Positions 1-7,728 of a stretch of 64,000 bases of DNA are shown here, piece after piece (within the stretch, counting starts at the first letter, position 1; every line of letters begins with the position of its first letter). Origin of the DNA: Robertmurraya dakarensis (lineage in GTDB: Bacteria; Bacillota; Bacilli; Bacillales; Cytobacillaceae). The stretch covers positions 961,009-1,025,008 of the forward strand of contig NZ_LT707408.1 in NCBI RefSeq assembly GCF_900156875.1, read 5' to 3'. The position numbers were made by a program, and so were the translations under genes. The notes under the pieces were generated by a model. That model ran no database searches. It worked only from the letters and a program-made list of their open reading frames with translations, and had not been told where the DNA came from.

Positions 1-843
1 TCTGGAGAAATTCTATTTAAAGGAAAAGATCTAACTAAGCTTAATGACAAGCAAATGCAAAAAATACGTGGTAAAGACATTTCAATGATTTTTCAGGATC
101 CAATGACCTCTTTGAATCCTACGATGACAGTAGGCAAACAGATTATGGAGCCGATTATCAAGCATCAGAAACTTAGTAAATCAGAAGCTAGGGAAAAGGC
201 TGTTAAATTACTTGATCTTGTTGGGATTCCAAATCCCGAAATCCGATTCAAGCAGTACCCTCATCAATTTTCGGGCGGAATGAGACAGCGTGTTGTAATC
301 GCTATTGCTTTAGCCTGCAATCCGCAAATTTTAATTGCTGATGAGCCGACTACAGCTCTTGATGTAACTATACAAGCGCAAATACTTGAGTTAATGAAAT
401 CTTTGCAAAAGAAAGTGGAGACTTCCATTATTTTCATTACTCACGATTTGGGTGTAGTAGCTAACGTTGCGGATCGTGTAGCTGTTATGTATGGTGGAAA
501 AATCATTGAAGTAGGAACTGTAGATGAAATCTTCTATAATCCAAAGCATCCATATACATGGGGGTTAATTAGTTCAATGCCTGACTTGGAAACAGAAGAA
601 GAGGATGAATTATTCGCAATTCCAGGCACACCACCTAATCTTTTGAATCCTCCAAAAGGGGATGCCTTTGCACCTCGTAACCAGTACGCAATGAAAATTG
701 ACTTAGAGAAAGAACCTCCGATGTTCAAGGTCTCTGACACGCATTATGCTGCTACATGGCTGCTTCACCCTGATGCTCCAAAAGTTGAGCCGCCTGCTGC
801 TGTTCAAAAGCGAATGAAGATGTACCAAGAACAACATAAGTAA
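1..843 (+). CDS. oppD: Oligopeptide ABC transporter ATP-binding protein (OppD/DppD type), 5' end outside window
   Basis: Hydrolyses ATP at the inner face of the membrane to drive peptide uptake. The frame is open from base 1, so the N-terminus, including the Walker A loop, lies upstream of the window. Visible in order: Q-loop (SMIFQDPMTSLNP), ABC signature (FSGGMRQR), Walker B (ILIADEPTTALD), the switch histidine (THDLG), and the C-terminal oligopeptide-transporter extension with the HPYT motif typical of this family. It is followed 15 bases later by the paired OppF ATPase, so the two are one operon. Peptide preference (opp, app or dpp) cannot be told from the ATPase alone; the symbol rests on synteny with spx. 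Confidence 0.88.
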   Translation, partial: SGEILFKGKDLTKLNDKQMQKIRGKDISMIFQDPMTSLNPTMTVGKQIMEPIIKHQKLSKSEAREKAVKLLDLVGIPNPEIRFKQYPHQFSGGMRQRVVIAIALACNPQILIADEPTTALDVTIQAQILELMKSLQKKVETSIIFITHDLGVVANVADRVAVMYGGKIIEVGTVDEIFYNPKHPYTWGLISSMPDLETEEEDELFAIPGTPPNLLNPPKGDAFAPRNQYAMKIDLEKEPPMFKVSDTHYAATWLLHPDAPKVEPPAAVQKRMKMYQEQHK

Positions 844-858
844 AAGGGGGGAATGCTG

Positions 859-1791
859 ATGGAAATGAAGAAAAAACTATTAGAAATCAAGAATCTAAAG
901 CAATACTTCAATGTGGGAAAACCAAATGAAGTGAAAGCTGTTGATGGACTGACTTTCGATATTTATGAAGGTGAAACATTGGGACTTGTAGGGGAATCAG
1001 GCTGCGGGAAATCAACTACTGGCAGAACAATTATTCGCCTTTATGATGCAACAGATGGACAGGTTTTGTTTGATGGTGAGGACGTTCATGGTAAAAAGTC
1101 TAAAGCAGAAATGAAGAAATTCAATCGGGAAATGCAGATGATTTTCCAAGACCCGTATGCATCATTAAACCCAAGAATGAAAGTGGCGGATGTGATTGCT
1201 GAGGGAATTGATATTCATGGCTTAGCAAAAACAAAAGAAGAACGGACGAAAATGGTCCATGATCTATTGGAGACTGTTGGATTAAATAAAGAACATGCAA
1301 ACCGCTATCCACATGAATTCTCAGGCGGGCAAAGACAGCGGATTGGAATTGCTCGTGCTTTAGCAGTAAAGCCTAGTTTCGTAATTGCTGATGAACCAAT
1401 TTCAGCATTGGATGTTTCGATTCAAGCACAAGTTGTTAACCTAATGAAAAAGCTACAGCGAGAGAAGGGCTTAACTTATTTATTTATCGCACATGACTTG
1501 TCTATGGTGAAATATATTAGTGATCGAATTGGCGTCATGTACTTTGGTAAGATGGTGGAGCTTGCTCCAGCAGAGGAACTATATAAGAATCCGATGCATC
1601 CTTATACTAAATCTCTACTATCTGCAATTCCTCTGCCAGATCCAGTATATGAAAGAAATCGTAAGCGCCAAACATATGATCCCTCATCACATAACTATCG
1701 TGAAGGTGATCAAGTCGAGTTGAGGGAAATAACAGCAGGACATTTTGTTCTTTGTTCTGAGAAGGAATACGAAGAATTGAAAAAGCAATAA
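859..1791 (+). CDS. oppF: Oligopeptide ABC transporter ATP-binding protein (OppF type)
   Basis: Second ATPase of the peptide importer, the partner of the preceding OppD. Walker A (GESGCGKST), Q-loop (IFQDPYASLNP), signature (FSGGQRQR), Walker B (VIADEPISALD), switch histidine (AHDLS) and the C-terminal HPYTKSLLSA extension are all intact; about 310 residues. An ATG at 853 is in frame but only one base from the GGGGGG ribosome binding site at 846-851; ATG 859 has a normal 7-base gap and is preferred. The stop at 1789-1791 is directly followed by the terminator stem that the IS element split, so the coding sequence is not damaged by the insertion. Confidence 0.9.
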   Translation: MEMKKKLLEIKNLKQYFNVGKPNEVKAVDGLTFDIYEGETLGLVGESGCGKSTTGRTIIRLYDATDGQVLFDGEDVHGKKSKAEMKKFNREMQMIFQDPYASLNPRMKVADVIAEGIDIHGLAKTKEERTKMVHDLLETVGLNKEHANRYPHEFSGGQRQRIGIARALAVKPSFVIADEPISALDVSIQAQVVNLMKKLQREKGLTYLFIAHDLSMVKYISDRIGVMYFGKMVELAPAEELYKNPMHPYTKSLLSAIPLPDPVYERNRKRQTYDPSSHNYREGDQVELREITAGHFVLCSEKEYEELKKQ

Positions 1792-1792
1792 T

Positions 1793-1811
1793 AAAAAACG
1801 ATCTCTAACTT
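1793..1811 (+). terminator. Left half of the oppF terminator, split by the IS element
   Basis: The stem arm AAAAAACGATCTC (1793-1805) and loop TAACTT (1806-1811) match the arm GAGATCGTTTTTT at 3507-3519. Rejoined without the IS they form a perfect 13-bp stem with a 6-base loop and a T-run, placed right after the oppF stop. This is the ancestral oppF terminator, now separated by about 1.7 kb. Confidence 0.9.
1806..1811. repeat. Target-site duplication TAACTT, left copy
   Basis: TAACTT directly outside the left inverted repeat; the same six bases occur at 3501-3506 directly outside the right one. The duplicated bases are exactly the loop of the interrupted terminator. Confidence 0.88.
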
Positions 1812-1826
1812 GGAGGGCACTGAAAA
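1812..1826. repeat. Left terminal inverted repeat of the IS
   Basis: GGAGGGCACTGAAAA, perfectly complementary to 3486-3500. Confidence 0.88.
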
Positions 1827-1840
1827 AGCCCCTTAAAGGA

Positions 1841-1887
1841 AAAAAGGGAAGGATTTCTCAATTATTTTGAGGAATCCTTCCCTTTTT
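1841..1887 (+). terminator. Terminator just inside the left IS end
   Basis: Arms AAAAAGGGAAGGATT (1841-1855) and AATCCTTCCCTTTTT (1873-1887) pair over 15 bp and extend inward with TCTCA/TGAGG; the T-run lies on the plus side and, because the arms begin with A, also on the minus side. It should stop transcription arriving from oppF before it reaches the transposase gene. Confidence 0.85.
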
Positions 1888-1927
1888 GTTTTATAATTAG
1901 GTTAACAATTTTAAGCGGGTGGTTTCA

Positions 1928-3382
1928 ATGATTCAAAAACAACAATCAATGGCATTAAGTCCATATATGGAACTCTATAACTTAATCGTTCCTGCAGACA
2001 ATATGTTACGAAAAATTAATGAACTAATTGACTTCTCTTTTGTTTATGAAGAATTGAAAGATAACTATTGCTTGGATAACGGGCGAAATGCCATTGACCC
2101 TATTCGTATGTTCAAATATTTATTTTTGAAGACCGTCCATGACCTATCTGATGTTGATATAGTAGAACGTTCTAAGTATGACATGTCTTTTAAATACTTT
2201 CTCAACATGGCACCAGAGGAGCAAGTAATTGATCCTAGCTCTTTAACAAAGTTTAGAAAATTACGGTTAAAAGATATTAATCTTTTAGATCTGCTTATCA
2301 ATAAGACTGTAGAAATAGCTATTGAAAAGGAAGTCATCAAAAGTAATTCTATTATTGTTGATGCCACCCATACAAAAGCTCGGTATAACCAAAAAACTCC
2401 TAAAGAGGTCCTTATGGACCGTTCCAAAAAACTGAGAAAAACGATATATCAAATAGATGAAAATATGAAGAGTAAGTTTCCATCCAAAACGACAACGGAT
2501 GTACTAGAGGATGAAATCAAATATTGCCAAGATCTCATTGATGTGATTAAAAAGGAAGAAGTTCTTGTTCAATATCCAAAAGTAAAAGAACAGTTAAATC
2601 TTCTGGAAGAAACCGTTGCCGATGATGTTGAACAATTACAGATATCAGAAGATAAAGACGCAAAAGTTGGACATAAAAGTGCGGATTCCGCATTTTTTGG
2701 ATACAAAACACACCTTGCCATGAGTGAAGAGAGAATTATCACAGCGGCAACAATAACCACTGGCGAAAAGAATGACGGAAAGCAATTAGAAGCGCTAATT
2801 GAAAAAAGTATCGAAGCTGGAATGGAAGTTGAAACTGTAATTGGTGATGCAGCATATTCTGAAAAGGGAAATATAGAATATGCCAATAAAAATGAAATAA
2901 AATTAGTAGCTAAACTAAACCCTTCTGTCACACAAGGATTTCGTCCAAAAGAGGATGAATTTGAATTTAATAAAGATGCTGGAATGTATGTCTGTAAAGC
3001 AGGGCATATGGCTATAAGGAAAGCGAAACAAGGAAAAAAAGGGGAAGGTAGAAACCAAGTAACTACGTACTATTTTGATATAGAAAAATGTAAACATTGT
3101 CCGTTTAAAGAAGGATGTTATAAAGAAGGGGCTAAAAGTAAGACTTATTCTGTAAGTATCAAATCAAACGAGCATACAGAACAGGCAAAATTTCAGGAAA
3201 GTGAGTATTTTAAAGAAAAATCTAAAGAACGATATAAAATAGAGGCTAAAAATAGTGAATTAAAACACAGGCACGGGTACAATGTTGCAAAATCCTCGGG
3301 TCTATTAGGCATGGAATTACAAGGTGCAATGTCTATATTTACAGTAAATCTAAAAAGAATATTGAAGCTAATGAATCAATAA
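1928..3382 (+). CDS. IS1182-family DDE transposase
   Basis: Catalyses movement of the surrounding element. About 484 residues, full length for the family. The N-terminal DUF772-like region (about 20-120) is followed by an RNase H-fold catalytic core: candidate acidic residues are D145 (IIVDATHTKARYN), D307 (VIGDAAYSE) and E444 (AKNSELKHRHGYN), plus a Cys-rich insert around the KCKHCPF stretch. GTG 1919 is in frame, but ATG 1928 sits 5-6 bases after GGGTGG and is the better start. No frameshift or stop is present, so the enzyme is probably functional. Confidence 0.92.
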   Translation: MIQKQQSMALSPYMELYNLIVPADNMLRKINELIDFSFVYEELKDNYCLDNGRNAIDPIRMFKYLFLKTVHDLSDVDIVERSKYDMSFKYFLNMAPEEQVIDPSSLTKFRKLRLKDINLLDLLINKTVEIAIEKEVIKSNSIIVDATHTKARYNQKTPKEVLMDRSKKLRKTIYQIDENMKSKFPSKTTTDVLEDEIKYCQDLIDVIKKEEVLVQYPKVKEQLNLLEETVADDVEQLQISEDKDAKVGHKSADSAFFGYKTHLAMSEERIITAATITTGEKNDGKQLEALIEKSIEAGMEVETVIGDAAYSEKGNIEYANKNEIKLVAKLNPSVTQGFRPKEDEFEFNKDAGMYVCKAGHMAIRKAKQGKKGEGRNQVTTYYFDIEKCKHCPFKEGCYKEGAKSKTYSVSIKSNEHTEQAKFQESEYFKEKSKERYKIEAKNSELKHRHGYNVAKSSGLLGMELQGAMSIFTVNLKRILKLMNQ

Positions 3383-3409
3383 TAAGGGGATATAGACCCC
3401 AATCCACAC

Positions 3410-3448
3410 AAAAAACGACTCAGAAAATAAAATTCTGGGTCGTTTTTT
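3410..3448. terminator. Bidirectional terminator downstream of the transposase gene, inside the IS
   Basis: Arms 3410-3425 (AAAAAACGACTCAGAA) and 3433-3448 (TTCTGGGTCGTTTTTT) form a 16-bp stem with one mismatch; A-run before and T-run after allow termination in both directions, isolating the element from its surroundings. Confidence 0.85.
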
Positions 3449-3485
3449 GATCCACTTCTATAATCCCTCCGAAAAATCCGAAGGA

Positions 3486-3500
3486 TTTTCAGTGCCCTCC
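3486..3500. repeat. Right terminal inverted repeat of the IS
   Basis: TTTTCAGTGCCCTCC, perfect complement of the left repeat. Confidence 0.88.
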
Positions 3501-3519
3501 TAACTTGAGATCGTTTTTT
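3501..3519. terminator. Right target-site copy (3501-3506) and right half of the split oppF terminator (3507-3519)
   Basis: TAACTT followed by GAGATCGTTTTTT. On its own this arm cannot form the hairpin; it pairs only with 1793-1805 on the far side of the IS. Confidence 0.85.
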
Positions 3520-3532
3520 ATTATATAAAGAG

Positions 3533-3718
3533 TTATTTCTTAATACCGCCTACACTTTTCCAGCCTGTTTGCCCCTTTTTGGTGTAGTCAACATGAATTG
3601 TTTTTTGTTTGCCGCCAAAAAGCTTTATCCCAATGCCATTTGCGATGACTCCATTCGTTGCAGTAATACCGATGACAAGTGCTGCAACGATTGCTAAGTC
3701 TAGTAGAAAGCCAACCAT
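3533..3718 (-). CDS. Small membrane protein of unknown function (61 aa)
   Basis: Not recognised as a named family. The N-terminal 30 residues are hydrophobic (FLLDLAIVAALVIG) and predict one or two membrane-associated segments, followed by a basic, hydrophilic tail ending GWKSVGGIKK. The upstream ATG at 3739 is in frame, but ATG 3718 lies 8 bases behind a GGGGG ribosome binding site and is preferred. The gene is on the opposite strand to its neighbours, between the IS and yjbC, and its stop at 3533 is just past the broken oppF terminator, which in the ancestral state could have ended both transcripts. Confidence 0.6.
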   Translation of the reverse strand: MVGFLLDLAIVAALVIGITATNGVIANGIGIKLFGGKQKTIHVDYTKKGQTGWKSVGGIKK

Positions 3719-3883
3719 GATAAAACCCCCATCCTTCATCTTCCCAGAATGAATTAGTTTACAACCCTAACTCTATTTTAAAAGAACTTTCCCTGCATTA
3801 AAAGAGGGAATTGAACAAATACTTTCAATATCCAGTTATATGCTGTTAAAACAAGGCTATTCCGAGTCAAAAGGAGGAAGACG

Positions 3884-4459
3884 ATGCATTGGTATGAGAA
3901 GCTGAATCAATATTTTCCGGTTGCAGAAATGAAATCTCAGGAGCATATGGAGACTTTGTTAAAAGAAAGATCTGACATCTACCATAAAGATGAGGGGAAA
4001 TATCATGTACTTATGTATGTGGAGCTTGAGAATTTCGTCTTTATAGATTACTTATTTGTATCAAAAGAGAGTCGTGGACAAGGAATCGGCCATAAACTTA
4101 TTGAAAAATTGAAATCAAAAGAAAAACCGATCATTCTCGAAGTGGAGCCAATAAACTATGAAGACTCAGATACAGAGAAAAGACTTCATTTTTACAAGCG
4201 CGAAGGGTTTAAGCACGCAAAATCAATCGGCTATCGCAGGAGGTCGCTGGCAACGAACGAAGTGAATCCGATGGAAATTTTATATTGGTCTCCAAATAAT
4301 GAAAGTGAAAGCATGGTTTATGAAGCTATGAAAAAAACTTATGAACTGATACATACGTATAAAGATGAACAAATATATGGAGAGTCCTATCAACCTGTTG
4401 AAGATGTATTAACCTATGACGAGGAGAGGAGTTCGTCAAACCTCATGGACCATATTTAA
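3884..4459 (+). CDS. yjbC: GNAT-family N-acetyltransferase, YjbC-like
   Basis: A 191-residue protein with a GNAT acetyl-CoA binding motif around residues 60-85 (FVSKESRGQGIGHKLIEKL, the R/QxxGxG loop) and a downstream FYKREGFKHA segment typical of the fold. The C-terminal third is unrelated to the fold and acidic. RBS AAAAGGAGG sits 6 bases before the ATG. In B. subtilis the homologous gene lies directly upstream of spx and can be co-transcribed with it; here there is a roughly 400-base gap with its own promoter signals. Substrate unknown. Confidence 0.8.
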   Translation: MHWYEKLNQYFPVAEMKSQEHMETLLKERSDIYHKDEGKYHVLMYVELENFVFIDYLFVSKESRGQGIGHKLIEKLKSKEKPIILEVEPINYEDSDTEKRLHFYKREGFKHAKSIGYRRRSLATNEVNPMEILYWSPNNESESMVYEAMKKTYELIHTYKDEQIYGESYQPVEDVLTYDEERSSSNLMDHI

Positions 4460-4621
4460 TAACCTTATGCTATTTTCATTACAAAATACGTAATTGAGAA
4501 TAAATAGTGGTTTATTTAGTGTTTCATTTGGGTATTAACAATGTATATAACAGGATAAATAGGACAAGGTGTTTCTCTGTGTTTTTTTAGTAAAAAAATA
4601 TCGAAAAAATGTTAAAAAAGA

Positions 4622-4658
4622 TGAAACTTTTTGACGGTTGATACGTTTAATCTAATAG
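4622..4658 (+). promoter_or_regulatory. Candidate ECF-sigma (SigM/SigW type) promoter overlapping a SigA-like promoter, upstream of spx
   Basis: TGAAAC (4622-4627), 16 bases, then CGTTTA (4644 onward) fits the extracytoplasmic-function sigma consensus used by SigM and SigW. An overlapping TTGACG (4631-4636) with TAATAG 16 bases further fits SigA loosely. B. subtilis spx is known to have a SigM-dependent promoter upstream, so the position agrees. The 4460-4856 gap holds no gene I can support. Confidence 0.6.
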
Positions 4659-4856
4659 AGTAGATTTTTATTATAACACCTTCAAAATCATGAAAAAAAG
4701 ATACCACTCTGACCAAATGTGGTGTATAATAATTAATATAAATTACTTATTTAAAGTAATTTTAAAGTGCATGTATTTTCCTAGCCTTTTAAGAAAATTT
4801 ACTCACATAGATTCTGATTCAAATGCAAGTCAAAACTGAAGGAGTGTGAAAGATTA

Positions 4857-5252
4857 ATGGTCACATTATATTCTTCACCTAGTTGCACATCGTGCCGAAA
4901 AGCAAAAGCGTGGCTTGAAGAGCATGAAATCCCTTATATTGAACGGAATGTATTCTCAGAACCATTATCTATTGACGAAATAAAAGAAATTCTGAGAATG
5001 ACGGAAGACGGAACAGATGAAATCATTTCAACGAGATCCAAAACATTTCAAAAATTAGATGTAAATTTAGAGACAATGCCGCTTCAAGATTTATTTGAAC
5101 TAATAAAAGAAAATCCAGGTCTGCTTCGACGTCCTATCATTATTGATGAGAAGCGCCTGCAAGTAGGCTACAATGAAGACGAAATCCGGAGATTTCTTCC
5201 TAGAAAAGTACGGACATTCCAACTTCGAGAAGCTCAACGTCTTGTGAATTAG
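4857..5252 (+). CDS. spx: Transcriptional regulator Spx
   Basis: ArsC-fold protein that binds the alpha C-terminal domain of RNA polymerase and switches on thiol-stress genes when its CxxC disulfide forms. 131 residues, the standard length; the redox centre CTSC is at residues 10-13, the RPII segment and the conserved C-terminal RRFLPRKVR tail are intact. Nearly identical to the B. subtilis protein as I remember it. The protein is normally degraded by ClpXP with the adaptor YjbH, encoded at 10070-10945 in this window. The ribosome binding site AAGGAG is unusually far (about 12 bases) from the ATG. Confidence 0.97.
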   Translation: MVTLYSSPSCTSCRKAKAWLEEHEIPYIERNVFSEPLSIDEIKEILRMTEDGTDEIISTRSKTFQKLDVNLETMPLQDLFELIKENPGLLRRPIIIDEKRLQVGYNEDEIRRFLPRKVRTFQLREAQRLVN

Positions 5253-5260
5253 CAAGACAG

Positions 5261-5290
5261 CCTCCGATCATTAGTATTGGAGGTTTTTTT
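5261..5290 (+). terminator. spx terminator
   Basis: CCTCC (5261-5265) pairs with GGAGG (5279-5283), with flanking bases extending the stem, and is followed by seven Ts. Confidence 0.75.
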
Positions 5291-5494
5291 GTTTATAAAT
5301 CCATAAAGAGCACTTAAACATTGAGTGTGTTTTAGTTTTCTGTTAAGATACTACAAATAGGGTTTTAAATAAAATCCATTTAATGAAAAATATAAGGTTC
5401 TCTTGTTGAATGGAGAGATTCTTATAGGCACTCTATAGGCATATAATGGTTTTTTGATTTCCGCCATATTTTATTTCCCTTTCTCGTTGTTTTA

Positions 5495-5545
5495 TCATAA
5501 AATATAAGTACAAGGTAATATTACAATTTACCTCATATTTTATGA
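5495..5545. repeat. Imperfect long inverted repeat in the mecA leader region
   Basis: TCATAAAATAT (5495-5505) is perfectly inverted at 5535-5545, and an inner AGGTAA/TTACCT pair lies between them, giving a two-part hairpin with a bulge. It lies about 95 bases before the mecA start within a 350-base gap (5291-5640) that otherwise shows no gene. There is no T-run, so a terminator is unlikely; a regulator site or mRNA structure is possible. Confidence 0.45.
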
Positions 5546-5640
5546 CAATCCTCATAAGAATGATGGGTAAAGGGTAACACGTTTTCTGCATGGGGGTATA
5601 TATGTCCCTTCCAATAATGCAAGAAGGGAGAGGTTACTGG

Positions 5641-6300
5641 ATGGAAATTGAACGCATCAATGATAACACGGTAAAGTTTTACATTTCATATGGTGATATA
5701 GAAGAAAGAGGCTTTGATCGTGAGGAAATTTGGTATAATCGCGAAAGAAGCGAAGAATTATTTTGGGAAATGATGGATGAAGTTCATCAAGAAGAAGAAT
5801 TTACGATTGAGGGGCCGCTTTGGATTCAAGTACAAGCATTAGACAAGGGCTTAGAGATTCTTGTTACGAAGGCTCAGGTATCTAAAGATGGGCAAAAGTT
5901 CGAGCTGCCGATACCTGAAAATAAACTAAAGGATCTTCCAGTTGATGATCGAATTGAAGAGCTGCTTGATCAACATTTTAACCCTCAGGATGAAGATTCT
6001 TATTATGACAGTTCACTGGAGTTTTTAATCGCATTTAAAGATTTCGAAGACCTTATTTCTTTAGCAAATCGTCGGATTTTAGACTCTTTAAATACAAAGC
6101 TGTATTCCTTTGAAGGAAAATATTATTTATACGTAGAATTTCCAGAAGATACATTTGAAGAAGAAGAGATTGATAATAGCTTAAGTATGCTGCTTGAATA
6201 TGGGCATGAAACACATCTCACCATACATCGAGTTGAAGAGTATGGTAAGTTAATTCTTTCTGAAGATGTTTTTGAGGAATTAAGAAAATATTTTAATTGA
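5641..6300 (+). CDS. mecA: Adaptor protein MecA
   Basis: Adaptor that assembles ClpC into its active form and delivers ComK, ComS and other proteins to ClpCP. 219 residues from ATG 5641; an in-frame start at 5590 is possible, but 5641 matches the known N-terminus MEIERIND and has AGAAGGGAGAGG 7 bases upstream. The N-terminal substrate-binding domain (about 1-80, with DREEIWYNRERSEELFWEM) and C-terminal ClpC-binding domain (about 120-218, ending LTIHRVEEYGKLILSED) are joined by an acidic linker. Neighbours spx and coiA match the conserved B. subtilis order. Confidence 0.96.
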   Translation: MEIERINDNTVKFYISYGDIEERGFDREEIWYNRERSEELFWEMMDEVHQEEEFTIEGPLWIQVQALDKGLEILVTKAQVSKDGQKFELPIPENKLKDLPVDDRIEELLDQHFNPQDEDSYYDSSLEFLIAFKDFEDLISLANRRILDSLNTKLYSFEGKYYLYVEFPEDTFEEEEIDNSLSMLLEYGHETHLTIHRVEEYGKLILSEDVFEELRKYFN

Positions 6301-6303
6301 TAT

Positions 6304-6337
6304 TACCGATTTCATATATGAAATCGGTATTTTTTTT
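6304..6337 (+). terminator. mecA terminator
   Basis: A continuous palindrome TACCGATTTCATA / TATGAAATCGGTA at 6304-6329 followed by eight Ts. Confidence 0.88.
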
Positions 6338-6420
6338 GTAATGTTCATCAATACGACAAGATTGTGAAAAGGGAGGAAGACCTTTTAGTTGAATACATTA
6401 GGAGAAAGGAGTGAATCACA

Positions 6421-7614
6421 TTGCTTACCGCAAAAATAAAGGATGGAGAAGTTATTACCCTAAACGCAAAAGCTGAAAAGATTGCATTAATGGATCTTAG
6501 AAAGAAGGTGAAATTTACTTGCCCGATCTGCTCACAAGAGGTGATTTTGAAGATGGGCAGCAAACGAATACCTCATTTTGCACACATCAGGGGTGATGCT
6601 TGTACAGAACAATATGACCGAGAGTCAGAGTATCATATGCTTGCGAAACTGAAACTATTTGAGTGGTTGAATCAGCAAGGCCTTTCCCCGGTGCTGGAAC
6701 CTTATTATCCAAATATCAAGCAAAGAGCAGATATCGCCTTCAAATACAATGACGAATTGTATTGTCTTGAATTTCAATGCTCAACAATTTCTGAGGAACT
6801 ATTTAGAAGACGAACTGAAGGATACCGTAAATTATCCATGCATCCCATTTGGCTTCTGGCAGGTAAAGGAATCAACAGAAAAAACTCCTCATTAGCTTCA
6901 CTTTCGAGCTTTCATTATTTATTTGCAAATAAGAATTCTTCACAGCAATGGTACATTCCCTCTTATTGTCCAATAATCAACCAATTTATCTTCCTGAAAA
7001 CAATTGTTCCTGTTTCTGTTCGAAATAGTTTTCTAGCTATTGAGATGAAACCTTTGGAAAGAACATCTTTGCTTGACCTCCTTAATCCGGATGGGAATTA
7101 TAAGTTTAGACCTGAACAATGGAGCAAGGAAATATTTAAGTTCAAAATCTCGCTTCTTACCCATAAGAGCACTACCTATTATCCGTTTCTTCGGGAACTT
7201 TATCGTCAGTCCCTAAATCCTCAATTACTGCATCCCATTGTAGGTGTTCCATTAACAAATAACATCATTTTAGAAAGTTCTCCTTTTATTTGGCAAGCCT
7301 ATGTTTATATAGATCATCTTCATCATCAATCAATTGGAACTCCTCTTTATCTTCATGCACTCGTTAAAACAACTTGGCAGAGAGTCAATAAAGGCCAAAT
7401 AAAGCTTAGAAATCTGCCCAATATAAGAGAGTTGCTGCTGCGTGAGCTTCTATATGAATACTTAATTTTTTTAAGAAAAGCAGGGGTGCTGCAAAAGCAA
7501 AAAGAGCATGAATTCGTAATAGCGAAAGAATTAAAAGCTGCGTCAACGATGGATGAATGGAAACAACAGGAAAAAGGTTTAAGAAAATTGCTATTAATGA
7601 TGACGGAGGAATGA
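6421..7614 (+). CDS. coiA: Competence protein CoiA
   Basis: Required for recombination of incoming DNA during natural transformation. 397 residues, TTG start 9 bases behind AGAAAGGAG. An N-terminal zinc-like module at about 34-56 reads CPIC-x13-PHFAH; the middle (about 60-140) is a restriction-nuclease-like core with RADIAF and LEFQCSTIS, the ExQ-type catalytic strand; the C-terminus is helical. In B. subtilis coiA is ComK-controlled; I see no convincing AAAAN5TTTT pair upstream. The zinc-like module recurs in YjcD in this window. Confidence 0.88.
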   Translation: MLTAKIKDGEVITLNAKAEKIALMDLRKKVKFTCPICSQEVILKMGSKRIPHFAHIRGDACTEQYDRESEYHMLAKLKLFEWLNQQGLSPVLEPYYPNIKQRADIAFKYNDELYCLEFQCSTISEELFRRRTEGYRKLSMHPIWLLAGKGINRKNSSLASLSSFHYLFANKNSSQQWYIPSYCPIINQFIFLKTIVPVSVRNSFLAIEMKPLERTSLLDLLNPDGNYKFRPEQWSKEIFKFKISLLTHKSTTYYPFLRELYRQSLNPQLLHPIVGVPLTNNIILESSPFIWQAYVYIDHLHHQSIGTPLYLHALVKTTWQRVNKGQIKLRNLPNIRELLLRELLYEYLIFLRKAGVLQKQKEHEFVIAKELKAASTMDEWKQQEKGLRKLLLMMTEE

Positions 7615-7728
7615 ACATAATATATAAGGATGAGCAATCACCAGCTTAAAGTTTGGATGATTATGTTACTTACGTTAGAATAGTCTCATAAGCTTACTGA
7701 ACAGTACTATGTGAATGGAGGATGAAGA

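Larger units (their letters stand above)
1812..3500 (+). mobile_element. Complete IS1182-family insertion sequence, about 1.69 kb
   Basis: Bounded by perfect 15-bp terminal inverted repeats (GGAGGGCACTGAAAA at 1812-1826 and its complement at 3486-3500), flanked by a 6-bp direct repeat, and containing one intact transposase gene. Both repeats and the transposase are undamaged, so the element appears recent and potentially active. It has its own hairpin terminators just inside both ends. The family call is from the transposase (DUF772-type N-terminus plus DDE domain). The element interrupts no gene. Confidence 0.9.

Noticed and set aside
1812-3500. Damage to oppF by the IS
   Set aside because: The oppF stop codon is intact 20 bases before the element; only the terminator is split.
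6338-6420. ComK box before coiA
   Set aside because: An AAAA...TTTT pair exists (AAAAGGGAGGAAGACCTTTT) but the gap is 12 rather than 5 bases and it has no second box.
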